Positions 15,212 through 23,998 of a stretch of DNA of 33,359 nt are shown here, in pieces. Position numbers and translations under genes: made by a program. The DNA comes from Paludibacteraceae bacterium (GTDB taxonomy: Bacteria; Bacteroidota; Bacteroidia; Bacteroidales; Paludibacteraceae). How positions within the stretch are numbered: the first letter of the stretch is position 1; the number at the start of each line of letters is the position of its first letter. The stretch is taken from assembly GCA_017646805.1 (NCBI GenBank), contig JAGCLW010000026.1, positions 1-33,359 on the forward strand, written 5' to 3'. The notes below the pieces were generated by a model. The model saw only the letters and a list, made by a program, of their open reading frames with translations, was not told the DNA's origin and made no database searches.

Positions 15212-18190
15212 ATGCAAAACAAAGGATTTGTAGGATTCATTGCAGGAGCACTTTTTTTAGCATGTGCTTTCTATTTGTCTTTTAGTTTCGTTACATCTCA
15301 TTATGAAACAGAAGCTGAAAAGGTGGCTGCAGGAGATCCGGCGAAATACTATGCTTACATGGATAGTCTTTCTGCCGAAACAGTGTGGATGGGACATACA
15401 CTTAAAGAATGTCGTGAAAAAGAATTGAATCTTGGTCTTGACCTTAAAGGTGGAATGAACGTTATTCTGGAAATCTCAGTTCCGGATATTGTTCGTGCTT
15501 TGGCAAATCAAAATTCTTCAGAAAATTTTAATAAGGCTATGAATTTGGCAATCGAACGCCAAGCAAATAGTCAATCAGATTTTTTGACATTATTTGAAGA
15601 AGCATACAATGAAGTAGATGCAAATGGAAAATTGGCTGCAATTTTTTCTACTTTTGAATTGAAAGATAAAATTTCGCTTTCGTCTACAAACGAAGAAGTG
15701 ATGGAAGTTCTTCGTGCGGAAGTAGAATCTGCAGTGTCTAATTCATTTAATGTCCTTCGTACTCGTATCGACCGTTTTGGAGTTGTTCAACCGAATATTC
15801 AACGTCTTGAAAATTCAGGTCGTATTTTGGTAGAACTTCCAGGTATTAAGGAACCGGAACGTGTTCGTAAATTGTTGCAAGGAACAGCAAATCTTGAATT
15901 TTGGGAAACGTATGATGCTTCGGAAGTCGTTAATTTTCTTGCTCAAGCCGATGCAGTGCTTGCAGAAGCAAATGTTGACGCAACGGAATCAAAAGCTGAT
16001 ACGCTTGCAGTTGTAGAACCAAAACCTGCAACAGATTCATTGTCGGCAGATGCTATTTTGGGTGAAATTGCAAAAGAAGATAATTCAAACAAAGAACCTG
16101 AAAATGTAACTAACGAACAAGCTTTGGTGACAAATCCTTTGTTGGCTCGTTTGCAAATAAATCAACAAGGAGGTCCTGTTGTTGGTTATGCTCATTACAA
16201 AGATACGACAGCAATTCGTGAAATGTTGGAGTCAAAAGCAGTGAAATCGATTCTTCCTTCAGATTTACAATTGAAGTGGGGAGTTAAAGCTTTTGACCAA
16301 AAAGAAACTTTCTTCGAACTTTATGCAATCAAATGTAATAATCGTGAAGGAAAAGCTCCATTAGAAGGAGACGCCGTTACATCTGCATCTCAAACTTACG
16401 GAGAACATTCTGCTTATGCGGCTGTTAGCATGACGATGAGTCCTGACGGAGCAAATGTTTGGGCTCGTTTGACAGAGGAAAACGTTGGTCGTTCGATTGC
16501 GATTGTTCTTGACGGATATGTTTATTCAGCTCCTCGTGTTAACGGAAAGATTACCGGAGGACGTTCTGAAATTACAGGAAATTTTACGGTAGAAGAAGCA
16601 AAAGACTTGGCTAATGTGCTTGGTTCTGGTAAAATGCCGGCATCAGTTAAGATTGTTCAAGAAGATGTTGTAGGACCTTCACTTGGACAAGAAGCGATAA
16701 CATCAGGATTTTGGTCGTTCCTTCTTGCGTTTGTGTTGATTCTTGTTTACATGGTGTTCTTCTATGGTCTTGTTCCGGGATTGATTGCAGATTTCGCTTT
16801 GGTTATAAACGTATTCCTTTTGATGGGAATTTTAGCATCGTTTAAGGCGGTTCTTACACTTCCTGGTATTACAGGTATTGTGCTTACGCTTGGTATGGCA
16901 ATTGATACGAACGTGTTGATTTTTGACCGTATCAGAGAAGAACTTCGTGCCGGAAAATTGATGAATAAAGCGATTAAAGAAGGTTATTCAAATGCCGCTT
17001 CAGCGATTATAGATGCCAACATAACTACAATTCTTACCGGAGTTGTCTTGTTTATGTTTGGTACAGGACCAATCAAAGGTTTTGCAACGACTCTTATCAT
17101 TGGTATCATTACTTCGTTGATTACAGGATTCCTTCTTACTCGTTTGGTTTATGATTATTTGATTAAGAAAGATAAAGTGAAAAACATGAAATTCTGTACG
17201 AATGTTACAGAATCTTGGTTCCAAAATCTTAATTTCAACTTTGTTGGTAATCGCAAATGGGGATACATCATCTCTGGAGTGTTGATCGCAATTTCAGTTA
17301 TCTCATTGTGTGTTCGAGGTCTTAATCAAGGTATTGATTTTTCGGGTGGTCGTAATTATGTGATCACGTTCAACAAATCTGTTTCGACAGAAGAAGTGAA
17401 ATCGTTGCTTGCTCCGGCTTTTGATGGACAATCGCCTTCTGTGATTACGATTAAATCAAACGAATTGGATAATTCTGACGCTCGAGTTCGTGTTTCTACA
17501 AACTTCAAAATTGAAAGTAATGATCCTTCTGTAGATGAGGAAATTGAAGATCGTTTGTATGCCGGATTAAAAACGCTTCTTCCTGAAGGTGTGACACAAG
17601 AAGAATTTGTAAACAACAATATTCTTTCTTCTCAAAAAGTAGGTCCGACAGTGGCAGATGACATCAAACGAGATGCAACGTTTGCAATTGTCTTTGCAGT
17701 GCTTATTATCGGATTGTATATTTTGGCACGTTTCCGCAATATTGCATTCTCTGTTGGTTCGATTGTTGGATTGATTCACGACACGTTGATTATCTTTGGT
17801 TGTTATTCTTTGTTCTATAGTATCATGCCATTTAGCCTTGAAATAGATCAAGCATTTATTGCGGCTATTTTGACAATCGTAGGGTATTCAATCAATGATA
17901 CGGTGGTTGTTTTCGACCGTGTGCGTGAATATAAAACATTGTATCCTACTCGTGATCAACATTCGTTGCTTAACTCAGCATTAAATTCTACTCTTGGTCG
18001 TACGTTTAATACGTCGTTTACAACTTCGCTTGTATTGATTGCCATTTTCTTATTCGGAGGAGAATCAATTCGAGGATTTGTGTTCGCATTGTTGATCGGA
18101 GTAGTTGTTGGTACTTATTCAACATTGTTTGTTGCCGTACCGGTTGCATACGAAATCTTAATAAAAAAAGTAAAAAAAGCAGTGAAGTGA
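15212..18190 (+). CDS. secDF: Fused protein translocase SecDF
   Basis: 992 aa, one polypeptide with SecD then SecF, as usual in Bacteroidota. The SecD half has a first membrane helix (about 7-28), LGLDLKGGMNVILE, a large periplasmic P1 domain, GSGKMPASVKI and five more helices (about 495-655). SecF begins near residue 690 with another helix, GIDFSGGRNYVITF, its own P4 domain and five helices, including GYSINDTVVVFDRVRE. Conserved aspartates of the proton path are visible (AIDTNVLIFDRIRE). SecDF pulls preproteins through SecYEG using the proton gradient. An Ala/Glu/Asp-rich segment (about 245-310) interrupts the P1 region. It has its own promoter and terminator. Confidence 0.97.
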   Translation: MQNKGFVGFIAGALFLACAFYLSFSFVTSHYETEAEKVAAGDPAKYYAYMDSLSAETVWMGHTLKECREKELNLGLDLKGGMNVILEISVPDIVRALANQNSSENFNKAMNLAIERQANSQSDFLTLFEEAYNEVDANGKLAAIFSTFELKDKISLSSTNEEVMEVLRAEVESAVSNSFNVLRTRIDRFGVVQPNIQRLENSGRILVELPGIKEPERVRKLLQGTANLEFWETYDASEVVNFLAQADAVLAEANVDATESKADTLAVVEPKPATDSLSADAILGEIAKEDNSNKEPENVTNEQALVTNPLLARLQINQQGGPVVGYAHYKDTTAIREMLESKAVKSILPSDLQLKWGVKAFDQKETFFELYAIKCNNREGKAPLEGDAVTSASQTYGEHSAYAAVSMTMSPDGANVWARLTEENVGRSIAIVLDGYVYSAPRVNGKITGGRSEITGNFTVEEAKDLANVLGSGKMPASVKIVQEDVVGPSLGQEAITSGFWSFLLAFVLILVYMVFFYGLVPGLIADFALVINVFLLMGILASFKAVLTLPGITGIVLTLGMAIDTNVLIFDRIREELRAGKLMNKAIKEGYSNAASAIIDANITTILTGVVLFMFGTGPIKGFATTLIIGIITSLITGFLLTRLVYDYLIKKDKVKNMKFCTNVTESWFQNLNFNFVGNRKWGYIISGVLIAISVISLCVRGLNQGIDFSGGRNYVITFNKSVSTEEVKSLLAPAFDGQSPSVITIKSNELDNSDARVRVSTNFKIESNDPSVDEEIEDRLYAGLKTLLPEGVTQEEFVNNNILSSQKVGPTVADDIKRDATFAIVFAVLIIGLYILARFRNIAFSVGSIVGLIHDTLIIFGCYSLFYSIMPFSLEIDQAFIAAILTIVGYSINDTVVVFDRVREYKTLYPTRDQHSLLNSALNSTLGRTFNTSFTTSLVLIAIFLFGGESIRGFVFALLIGVVVGTYSTLFVAVPVAYEILIKKVKKAVK

Positions 18191-18215
18191 TTTTTGCTTT
18201 AAAATAAAATTTTTG

Positions 18216-18256
18216 AAAAAAAGTGCAATGCTTTTCGCGTTGCACTTTTTTGTTTT
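18216..18256 (+). terminator. Intrinsic terminator of secDF
   Basis: The stem pairs the aaaagtgcaatgc arm (to 18231) with gcgttgcactttt (from 18237), with one G-T pair and loop ttttc, followed by a T-rich run. It lies about 25 bases after the stop. Confidence 0.9.
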
Positions 18257-18272
18257 TCTTAATTTTAATCCC

Positions 18273-18280
18273 TATCTTTG
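18273..18280 (+). promoter_or_regulatory. Bacteroidota promoter (-7 TATCTTTG, -33 TTTG at 18249-18252)
   Basis: TATCTTTG followed by C, with TTTG 20 bases upstream, the best-spaced pair in the window. The -33 element overlaps the end of the secDF terminator. The leader to the pectate lyase ATG is about 35 bases. Confidence 0.72.
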
Positions 18281-18320
18281 CGAAGTTTTGTTGTTAAAAA
18301 TCAAATAAATATAAAAAAAG

Positions 18321-20162
18321 ATGAAGAAAAATTTAATTTTAGTGTTTTTTTCGTTTTTTGTATTGACAGCTTCTGCTGTTGGCATATACGAATCTTCCCC
18401 GGTAGGATTTGGTGGCATAAGTGCCGCTGATGGTTCAAGTCCTGTGACATACGGAGTTCCTATTTGTAATAGCAATGGCGAATTTGAGGCACCAGATGGA
18501 TTTACTTTGGTTACTTGTTCTACTCTTGACCAAATTAAGAGTGCGTTGGGTAACAAAAAGATTATCATGGTTGAAGAAGGAAAATATGGGACATTGAGTA
18601 TTGAGAGTACCTATGATGGACTTTCTATCATAGGAAAAGGAAATGTCGTTTTTAGCAAAATCAGTATTTCTAAGGCAAAAGTTGTTTTGATTCGTAATGT
18701 CTCAATTTTGGAATATGGAACCGATGGATTACCGGTGACGGCAGGGAGTGCTAATGTTTGGGTAGATCATTGTACGGTAGGTTGGGCAGAGACTTCTTCT
18801 AATAAGGAATCGCCTGACGGAGCATGGGATATTACGAAAAACGGCAAATTATATATGACGATTTCGTGGTGTAAGATAATGAATGCTTGGAAGACGATGC
18901 TTCATGGATCTTCTGATGACGATGCAGATTCGAGCGATCGTTATATCACTCATTATTGCAACTATTATTATAATACGCATCAACGTACTCCTCGTATTCG
19001 TGGAGGAAAAACGCATATTTTGAATTGTTTTTATGAAAATTCGGGTTGGGCTCGTCCGGGAACAACAGAATATGATTGGGCTCGAAAAGCTGTTTATGCT
19101 GATGATGGTGAGTATTTGAAAGACCGTTTGGTAGTATCCGACGGATATGCCATTATGGCAACCAATAATTCCGATGTTGTTATTGAAAACAATTTCTTTT
19201 TGGATGTGCGTTGGCCGATTGTTTGTAGTACTCCGTGTGAAGAGTTCTCGGCAAAGTATGGCGAATTGCAATCTCCGGATATTTGTAACGGATGTGTAAC
19301 TTCAAGAACTGCAAATGATGGAGTTAAATATTGTCGTCAAACGGGTAATGAATACGATGATAGCGGATTGAGCGATAGAATTCGTGTGAAAGTAAATCCG
19401 GGATCTTGTCCGAGTGGAAATTGTGAAACGCAAGATGTTCCGTTGGATTTTTCTTATCTGCATTCAGATGGGACAACACACTATGTGATTCGTCCGGAAA
19501 TGTTGAATCCAGGCAAGCGTTCGATCAAATTTGATGACCACGATCCGGAAAATGCGTTTACGCCACCGTATGCTTATTCGCTTGTTTCGGCTTCTCAAGC
19601 GAGAGTAAATGCAAAAGCGTTTGCCGGAGCGGATAAAATTCCGATGGTTTGTTGTACGGGCGAACCAACATTGGTATGTACTTCAAATAATAAAGATCAA
19701 GAAAACATTGCTGTGATCGAACCAATTACATTCCAATATGGTGGCGGAGCCGTAAATGTTTTGGTTGAAGGATTACCGGCAGAAGCAAAATACGAAGTGG
19801 ATCCGGAACATAAAGTCGTAACAATTTCCGGTCTTATCAATAGCGACATCAATTATACGGTGACAACAATGTCAAGTTGCGATGATAATAAGTCAATTTC
19901 GGGAACGCTTACTCGCAAACCGCAAGAAGTTTGTTCGAGCATGGTTCGTGTTCCATTTGCAGACATTGCAGCAGGAAGTTATGCAGTGAAAGTGTTTGAT
20001 TCTTCTGACGCTGAAAAATTGGTAATTTCAAACAATCTTTCACTTCCGGAAGGAAATACGGATTTCATGATTTCGACAGAAGGTTGGGCTTCTGGAACTT
20101 ATACTTGCAAAATCATGAGTGGAAGTACGACGGTGAAATCGTATGAAATTACAGTTCAATAA
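18321..20162 (+). CDS. Secreted PL1-type pectate lyase family protein, cysteine-rich
   Basis: 613 aa. Signal peptide residues 1-19. Residues about 60-330 form a right-handed parallel beta-helix of the pectate lyase 1 family: VWVDH (146-150), DGAWD (166-170, expected Ca2+-binding acidic residues), LYMTISWCKIMNAWKTMLHG, and RTPRIRGG with the expected catalytic Arg225 or neighbour (222-227). The family cleaves polygalacturonate by beta-elimination. The region from about 455 holds Ig-like strands, and the last 70 residues (ending TYTCKIMSGSTTVKSYEITVQ-like strands) resemble a type IX secretion C-terminal domain, but this is weak. About twenty cysteines suggest disulfides after export. The stop overlaps the next gene by 20 bases. 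Confidence 0.85.
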   Translation: MKKNLILVFFSFFVLTASAVGIYESSPVGFGGISAADGSSPVTYGVPICNSNGEFEAPDGFTLVTCSTLDQIKSALGNKKIIMVEEGKYGTLSIESTYDGLSIIGKGNVVFSKISISKAKVVLIRNVSILEYGTDGLPVTAGSANVWVDHCTVGWAETSSNKESPDGAWDITKNGKLYMTISWCKIMNAWKTMLHGSSDDDADSSDRYITHYCNYYYNTHQRTPRIRGGKTHILNCFYENSGWARPGTTEYDWARKAVYADDGEYLKDRLVVSDGYAIMATNNSDVVIENNFFLDVRWPIVCSTPCEEFSAKYGELQSPDICNGCVTSRTANDGVKYCRQTGNEYDDSGLSDRIRVKVNPGSCPSGNCETQDVPLDFSYLHSDGTTHYVIRPEMLNPGKRSIKFDDHDPENAFTPPYAYSLVSASQARVNAKAFAGADKIPMVCCTGEPTLVCTSNNKDQENIAVIEPITFQYGGGAVNVLVEGLPAEAKYEVDPEHKVVTISGLINSDINYTVTTMSSCDDNKSISGTLTRKPQEVCSSMVRVPFADIAAGSYAVKVFDSSDAEKLVISNNLSLPEGNTDFMISTEGWASGTYTCKIMSGSTTVKSYEITVQ

Positions 20163-20610
20163 GTTAGTCGCAAAACGACTGTTTTTGATTGCCGTAATTG
20201 TTTTGATTTCGTCTTGCGAACCATTTAAAAGTTCTATCCCTGATTCGTCGGTTTTTGTGGAGCGAAATCTTTCGTTGGGCGAAGGATTTGTGTTGCGAGA
20301 GATAGGCGGATTTCTTGAATTGACAAAATGGGAAAAACAAACGGATCGTTTGGGATATGGAGGGATTTTGATTTTTCATGCGTTTGATGATGAGATTTAT
20401 GCGTTTGATATGGCATGTCCAAAGGAGGCTGATCAAGGAGTGAGAGTTTATGTGGATACGGAAGTGCCGGGACGTGCAATTTGTCATAAATGCGGAAGCG
20501 TGTTTAATATTGCGTATGGATCAGGAGTTTGTATAGAAGGAACAGCGGCAGAAGGATTGCGTTCGTATCGGGTGATGCGCTCAGGTACGGTGATTACGGT
20601 GATTCGATAA
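20143..20610 (+). CDS. Lipoprotein with degenerate Rieske-like domain
   Basis: 155 aa. The signal peptide ends in a lipobox, LISSC, with Cys25 as the lipidated residue. Residues about 70-150 follow the Rieske pattern (IYAFDMACPKE, AICHKCGSVFNIAYGSG, GLRSYRV). The first cluster motif C-x-H reads Cys92-Pro-Lys and the second C-x2-H reads Cys114-x2-Cys117, so both histidine ligands are lost; Cys130 is a further cysteine. A classical [2Fe-2S] Rieske centre is therefore unlikely, while a four-cysteine metal site or disulfides remain possible. The ATG lies 20 bases inside the pectate lyase gene, implying translational coupling. Similar lipoproteins occur in Bacteroidota; no function is known to me. 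Confidence 0.75.
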   Translation: MKLQFNKLVAKRLFLIAVIVLISSCEPFKSSIPDSSVFVERNLSLGEGFVLREIGGFLELTKWEKQTDRLGYGGILIFHAFDDEIYAFDMACPKEADQGVRVYVDTEVPGRAICHKCGSVFNIAYGSGVCIEGTAAEGLRSYRVMRSGTVITVIR

Positions 20611-20634
20611 GAAAAAAAGATTTTTTTTTGAAAT

Positions 20635-20668
20635 AAAAGGCTTGAACGATTGTTCAAGCCTTTTGTTA
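20635..20668 (+). terminator. Intrinsic terminator of the pectate lyase/lipoprotein unit
   Basis: A 13-bp perfect stem (20635-20647 with 20652-20664) with loop gatt is followed by a T-rich stretch, 24 bases after the stop. Confidence 0.92.
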
Positions 20669-20781
20669 TTATTTGTCAATGAGTTTTTTATTCGGAAGGT
20701 TTAGGAATATAAAAAGAAAAAGAGAAAGATTGACGGCGTTTATTTTTGAATTTTTACATAATTGTTCTCTTAATTATTTTG

Positions 20782-20789
20782 TATCTTTG
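20782..20789 (+). promoter_or_regulatory. Bacteroidota -7 promoter element (TATCTTTG) for rbfA operon
   Basis: TATCTTTG followed by C, with a TTG at 20762-20764 about 17 bases upstream. It lies 32 bases before the rbfA ATG. The rest of the 20669-20781 gap is AT-rich and I see nothing else in it. Confidence 0.7.
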
Positions 20790-20821
20790 CCCTTATTTTT
20801 AATGATTTTTTGGATATAGAT

Positions 20822-21157
20822 ATGGAAACTACAAGACAACAAAAAATAGGTCGATTGTTGGAAAAAGAACTTAGTGACATTTTTTTGATTTATGCACGAA
20901 ATATTCGAGGAACAATGATTTCGGTGACAAAAGTAAATGTGTCGCCGGATCTTTCTATTGCTCACGTGAATCTTAGTTTTTTTCCAAGCGAAAATGCAGA
21001 AGAAATGCTTCAAGGAGTGAAAGCCAATGGAAAAAATATCCGTTTTGAATTAGGAAATCGTGTTCGTCATCAATTGCGAATTGTTCCGGAATTGAATTTT
21101 CATATAGATGACACGTTGGATTATCTTGAACGAATTGATGAGTTGTTGAAAAAATAA
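20822..21157 (+). CDS. rbfA: Ribosome-binding factor A
   Basis: 111 aa from ATG 20822 (a TTG four codons upstream is also in frame but less likely). The sequence follows the RbfA KH-like fold: RQQKIGRLLEKELSDIF, then the TMISVTKVNVSPDLSIAHVNLSFFP strand pair, RFELGNRVRHQLRIVPELNFHID and a terminal helix DYLERIDELL. RbfA binds the 30S subunit and helps mature the 5' end of 16S rRNA, notably in the cold. In this phylum rbfA is often directly followed by a FtsX-type permease, as here (25-base gap). Confidence 0.95.
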   Translation: METTRQQKIGRLLEKELSDIFLIYARNIRGTMISVTKVNVSPDLSIAHVNLSFFPSENAEEMLQGVKANGKNIRFELGNRVRHQLRIVPELNFHIDDTLDYLERIDELLKK

Positions 21158-21182
21158 TATTCAAGCAAAATTAGGTCGTATT

Positions 21183-22394
21183 TTGTCGTTGCCATTACAT
21201 ATTGCATTTCGTTATTTAATTTCAAAAAAATCGCATAACGCAATCAACATCATTTCTGCAATATCCGGAGTCGGAGTTTGTGTGGGAGCGATGGCTTTGG
21301 TTGTGATTCTTTCTGTTTTTAATGGGTTTGGAAGTTTGGTTCAAGGTCAGTTTTCTAATTTTGATCCGGATCTTAAAATTCAAAAAATAGAAGGAAAGAC
21401 TTTTTTTGCGGAAGATGTAAAATTATCGGAGTTGCGTAAAATTGTCGGGGTTGAGCGAGTTTGTGAAGTGGTTCAGGAAAATGCACTTTTTCAGTACGAA
21501 GACCGACAAGAAACGGGAGTCGTGAAAGGCGTAACGGAAGATTTTGGCAAAATGACCGATGTTGAAAAGACGTTGCTTGGAGGAGAATTTCTTCTTCGTC
21601 ATGGAGATATTGATTATGCGGTGGGCGGAGTTGGTTTGGCGGCAAATATGGGATTTCGCCATTTTTTTAATACGCCAATTCGTATTTATGCACCACAAAG
21701 AGAAGGTCAAATCAATATGGCAAATCCGGAAGGAAGTTTTATGATGGATTATGTTTATTGCAGTGGAATTTTTGGTGTAGAACAGGCAGAATATGATGAA
21801 AAAATGTTGATTGTAGATCTCCAACTTGCTCGTGAATTATTTGAATATGAAGAAGATGAGATGACGGCATTGGAGATTCAATTGTTTTCGGAAAAAGCAG
21901 AAAAGGAAGTGAGAGAGAAGATTCAAACTTTGATAGGAGAGGGATTTCAAATAAAAAATCGAACGGAACAGCACGAAAGTTATTTTCGCATAATGCAGGT
22001 GGAAAAATGGATTACTTATTTGATTCTTTCATTTATTCTTCTTATTGCGATTTTTAATATCATTGGTTCGTTATCTATGTTGATTATGGACAAAGAAGAT
22101 GATATAAAAACGTTGCGTAATCTGGGAGCTCGCAAGTCTCTTATTCAACGAATTTTCTTTCTTGAAGGTTGGTTGATTTCATTTGTCGGAGCAATTATAG
22201 GTGTTGTCATAGGAGTTGTGTTGTGTGTGATACAAATGTATTTTGGCTTGATTACAATGCCGGGAGCTGATATGTATACGATGATTCCTTATCCTATAGA
22301 GTTGCATTTTATAGACGTATTGCTTGTCTTATTGACGATAACTGTGATGGGAGCATTTTGTGCTTGGATTCCAACTCGAAAAATAGAATGTTGA
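21183..22394 (+). CDS. FtsX-like ABC transporter permease (LolC/LolE type)
   Basis: 403 aa from TTG 21183, giving MSLPLHIAFRYLISKKSHNAINIISAISG, the usual N-terminus of Bacteroidota LolC/E permeases; there is no ATG nearby. Membrane segment 1 is at about 20-45, followed by a MacB-like periplasmic domain (50-255), then three helices (about 273-300, 320-355, 370-395), with SLSMLIMDKEDDIKTLRNLGA, the FtsX-family coupling segment, between them. LolC/E permeases extract outer-membrane lipoproteins from the inner membrane with the LolD ATPase, which is not in this window. Exact substrate is inferred from family only. It is in one operon with rbfA and probably nadB. Confidence 0.87.
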   Translation: MSLPLHIAFRYLISKKSHNAINIISAISGVGVCVGAMALVVILSVFNGFGSLVQGQFSNFDPDLKIQKIEGKTFFAEDVKLSELRKIVGVERVCEVVQENALFQYEDRQETGVVKGVTEDFGKMTDVEKTLLGGEFLLRHGDIDYAVGGVGLAANMGFRHFFNTPIRIYAPQREGQINMANPEGSFMMDYVYCSGIFGVEQAEYDEKMLIVDLQLARELFEYEEDEMTALEIQLFSEKAEKEVREKIQTLIGEGFQIKNRTEQHESYFRIMQVEKWITYLILSFILLIAIFNIIGSLSMLIMDKEDDIKTLRNLGARKSLIQRIFFLEGWLISFVGAIIGVVIGVVLCVIQMYFGLITMPGADMYTMIPYPIELHFIDVLLVLLTITVMGAFCAWIPTRKIEC

Positions 22395-22426
22395 AAACAA
22401 AAGATATTCAGTAATAGATAGTTTTT

Positions 22427-23998
22427 ATGGCTGAAAGAAAATTTGATTTTCTCGTTATTGGTAGCGGTATAGCGGGAATGAGTTATGCTTTGAAAGTAGC
22501 AAAAAAAGGAACGGTCGCTTTGATTTGTAAGTCCGAATTAGAAGAGGCAAATACTTATTTTGCACAAGGAGGTATTGCTTCGGTAACCAATAATTTGGTT
22601 GATAATTTTGAAAAACATATTGAAGATACATTGACTGCAGGAGATGGTCATTGTTCGCGTTCTGCTGTAGAAAAAGTAGTCAAAGAAGCTCCCGCTCAGA
22701 TTGAGGAATTGTTGAATTGGGGAGTTGATTTTGACAAAAAATCAGATGGAAATTTTGATCTTCACAAAGAAGGCGGACATAGTGAGTTTCGTATTTTGCA
22801 TCACAAAGATAGCACGGGAGCCGAAATTCAGCGTTCGCTTGTGAAATGTGTGAAAGCAAATAAAAACATTTTTATTTTTGAACATCATTTTGCAATTGAA
22901 ATTTTGACACAACACCATTTGGGTCAGTGGGTTACGCATCAAACGCCAAACATAGAGTGTTATGGTGCTTATATTTTGAATACAAAAAACAATCAAATTG
23001 ATACATTCCTTTCTAAAGTGACGATGCTTGCCACAGGAGGAATTGGAAATGTGTATATGAATACATCAAATCCGTTGATTGCTACCGGAGATGGAATTGC
23101 GATGGCTCATCGTGCAAGAGCTATTGTCAAAGATATGGAGTTCGTTCAATTTCACCCAACGGTTTTGTATAATCCAAGTGAGAGACCTTCGTTTTTGATT
23201 ACAGAGGCGATGCGTGGTTATGGAGCGGTTCTTCGAGATATGAAGGGAAATGAATTTATGTATAAATATGACAAGCGAGGTTCGCTTGCTCCTCGAGATA
23301 TAGTGGCTCGAGCAATTGATAACGAAATGAAACTTTCGGGCTCAAATTATGTTTATTTAGACGTTACACATAAAGATGCGAAGGAAACGAAAGAGGGATT
23401 TCCGATGATTTATGAAAAATGTTTGAGTCTCGGTATTGATATAACCAAACAATATATTCCGGTTGTTCCGGCACAACATTATTTGTGTGGAGGAATTGCC
23501 GTAGATGAAAATGCTTCCACGACCATCAATCGTCTATATGCAGCCGGCGAATGTAGTTGTACAGGACTTCATGGAGCAAATCGTTTGGCTTCCAATTCAT
23601 TGATTGAAGCGGTTGTTTATGCCGAAGCGGCTGCGAAACATTCGATCGCTTTGGTAGATTCTCTTTCGTTTCAACAAGAAATTCCTTCATGGAATGACGA
23701 AGGAACTTCTTTGACGGAAGAAATGGTGCTTATCACACAAACAAAGATTGAAGTAGAGCAAATCATGAGTGCTTATGTTGGAATTGTGCGTTCAAATTTA
23801 CGATTGAAACGAGCAATTACCAGACTTAAATTATTATACGAAGAAACCGAACAATTATTTGCTCGCTCTGTTGTGTCGCAAGAGATTTGTGAATTGCGAA
23901 ATTTGATTTCTGTGGCATTTTTGATTATTACGCAAGCAACACAACGGAAAGAAAGCATAGGACTGCATTATACGATTGATTATCCATCAAAAAAATGA
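22427..23998 (+). CDS. nadB: L-aspartate oxidase
   Basis: 523 aa. The FAD-binding GSGIAGMSYAL (12-22) is at the N-terminus; EEANTYFAQGGIASV, HHKDSTGAEIQRSL, MEFVQFHPTVLYNP, TEAMRGYGAVLRD and GLHGANRLASNSLIEAVV are all conserved NadB/succinate dehydrogenase flavoprotein motifs, and the shorter helical C-terminal domain fits NadB. It oxidises aspartate to iminoaspartate, the first step of NAD synthesis; the partner quinolinate synthase (nadA) is not in the window. It begins 32 bases after the permease, and its stop overlaps the start of the WYL regulator by four bases (ATGA), indicating translational coupling. Confidence 0.96.
   Translation: MAERKFDFLVIGSGIAGMSYALKVAKKGTVALICKSELEEANTYFAQGGIASVTNNLVDNFEKHIEDTLTAGDGHCSRSAVEKVVKEAPAQIEELLNWGVDFDKKSDGNFDLHKEGGHSEFRILHHKDSTGAEIQRSLVKCVKANKNIFIFEHHFAIEILTQHHLGQWVTHQTPNIECYGAYILNTKNNQIDTFLSKVTMLATGGIGNVYMNTSNPLIATGDGIAMAHRARAIVKDMEFVQFHPTVLYNPSERPSFLITEAMRGYGAVLRDMKGNEFMYKYDKRGSLAPRDIVARAIDNEMKLSGSNYVYLDVTHKDAKETKEGFPMIYEKCLSLGIDITKQYIPVVPAQHYLCGGIAVDENASTTINRLYAAGECSCTGLHGANRLASNSLIEAVVYAEAAAKHSIALVDSLSFQQEIPSWNDEGTSLTEEMVLITQTKIEVEQIMSAYVGIVRSNLRLKRAITRLKLLYEETEQLFARSVVSQEICELRNLISVAFLIITQATQRKESIGLHYTIDYPSKK

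Noticed and set aside
18849..19271. 140-codon minus-strand frame inside the pectate lyase gene
   Set aside because: It lies wholly within a well-supported gene, is Ile/Thr/Arg-rich without recognisable domains, and has no promoter.
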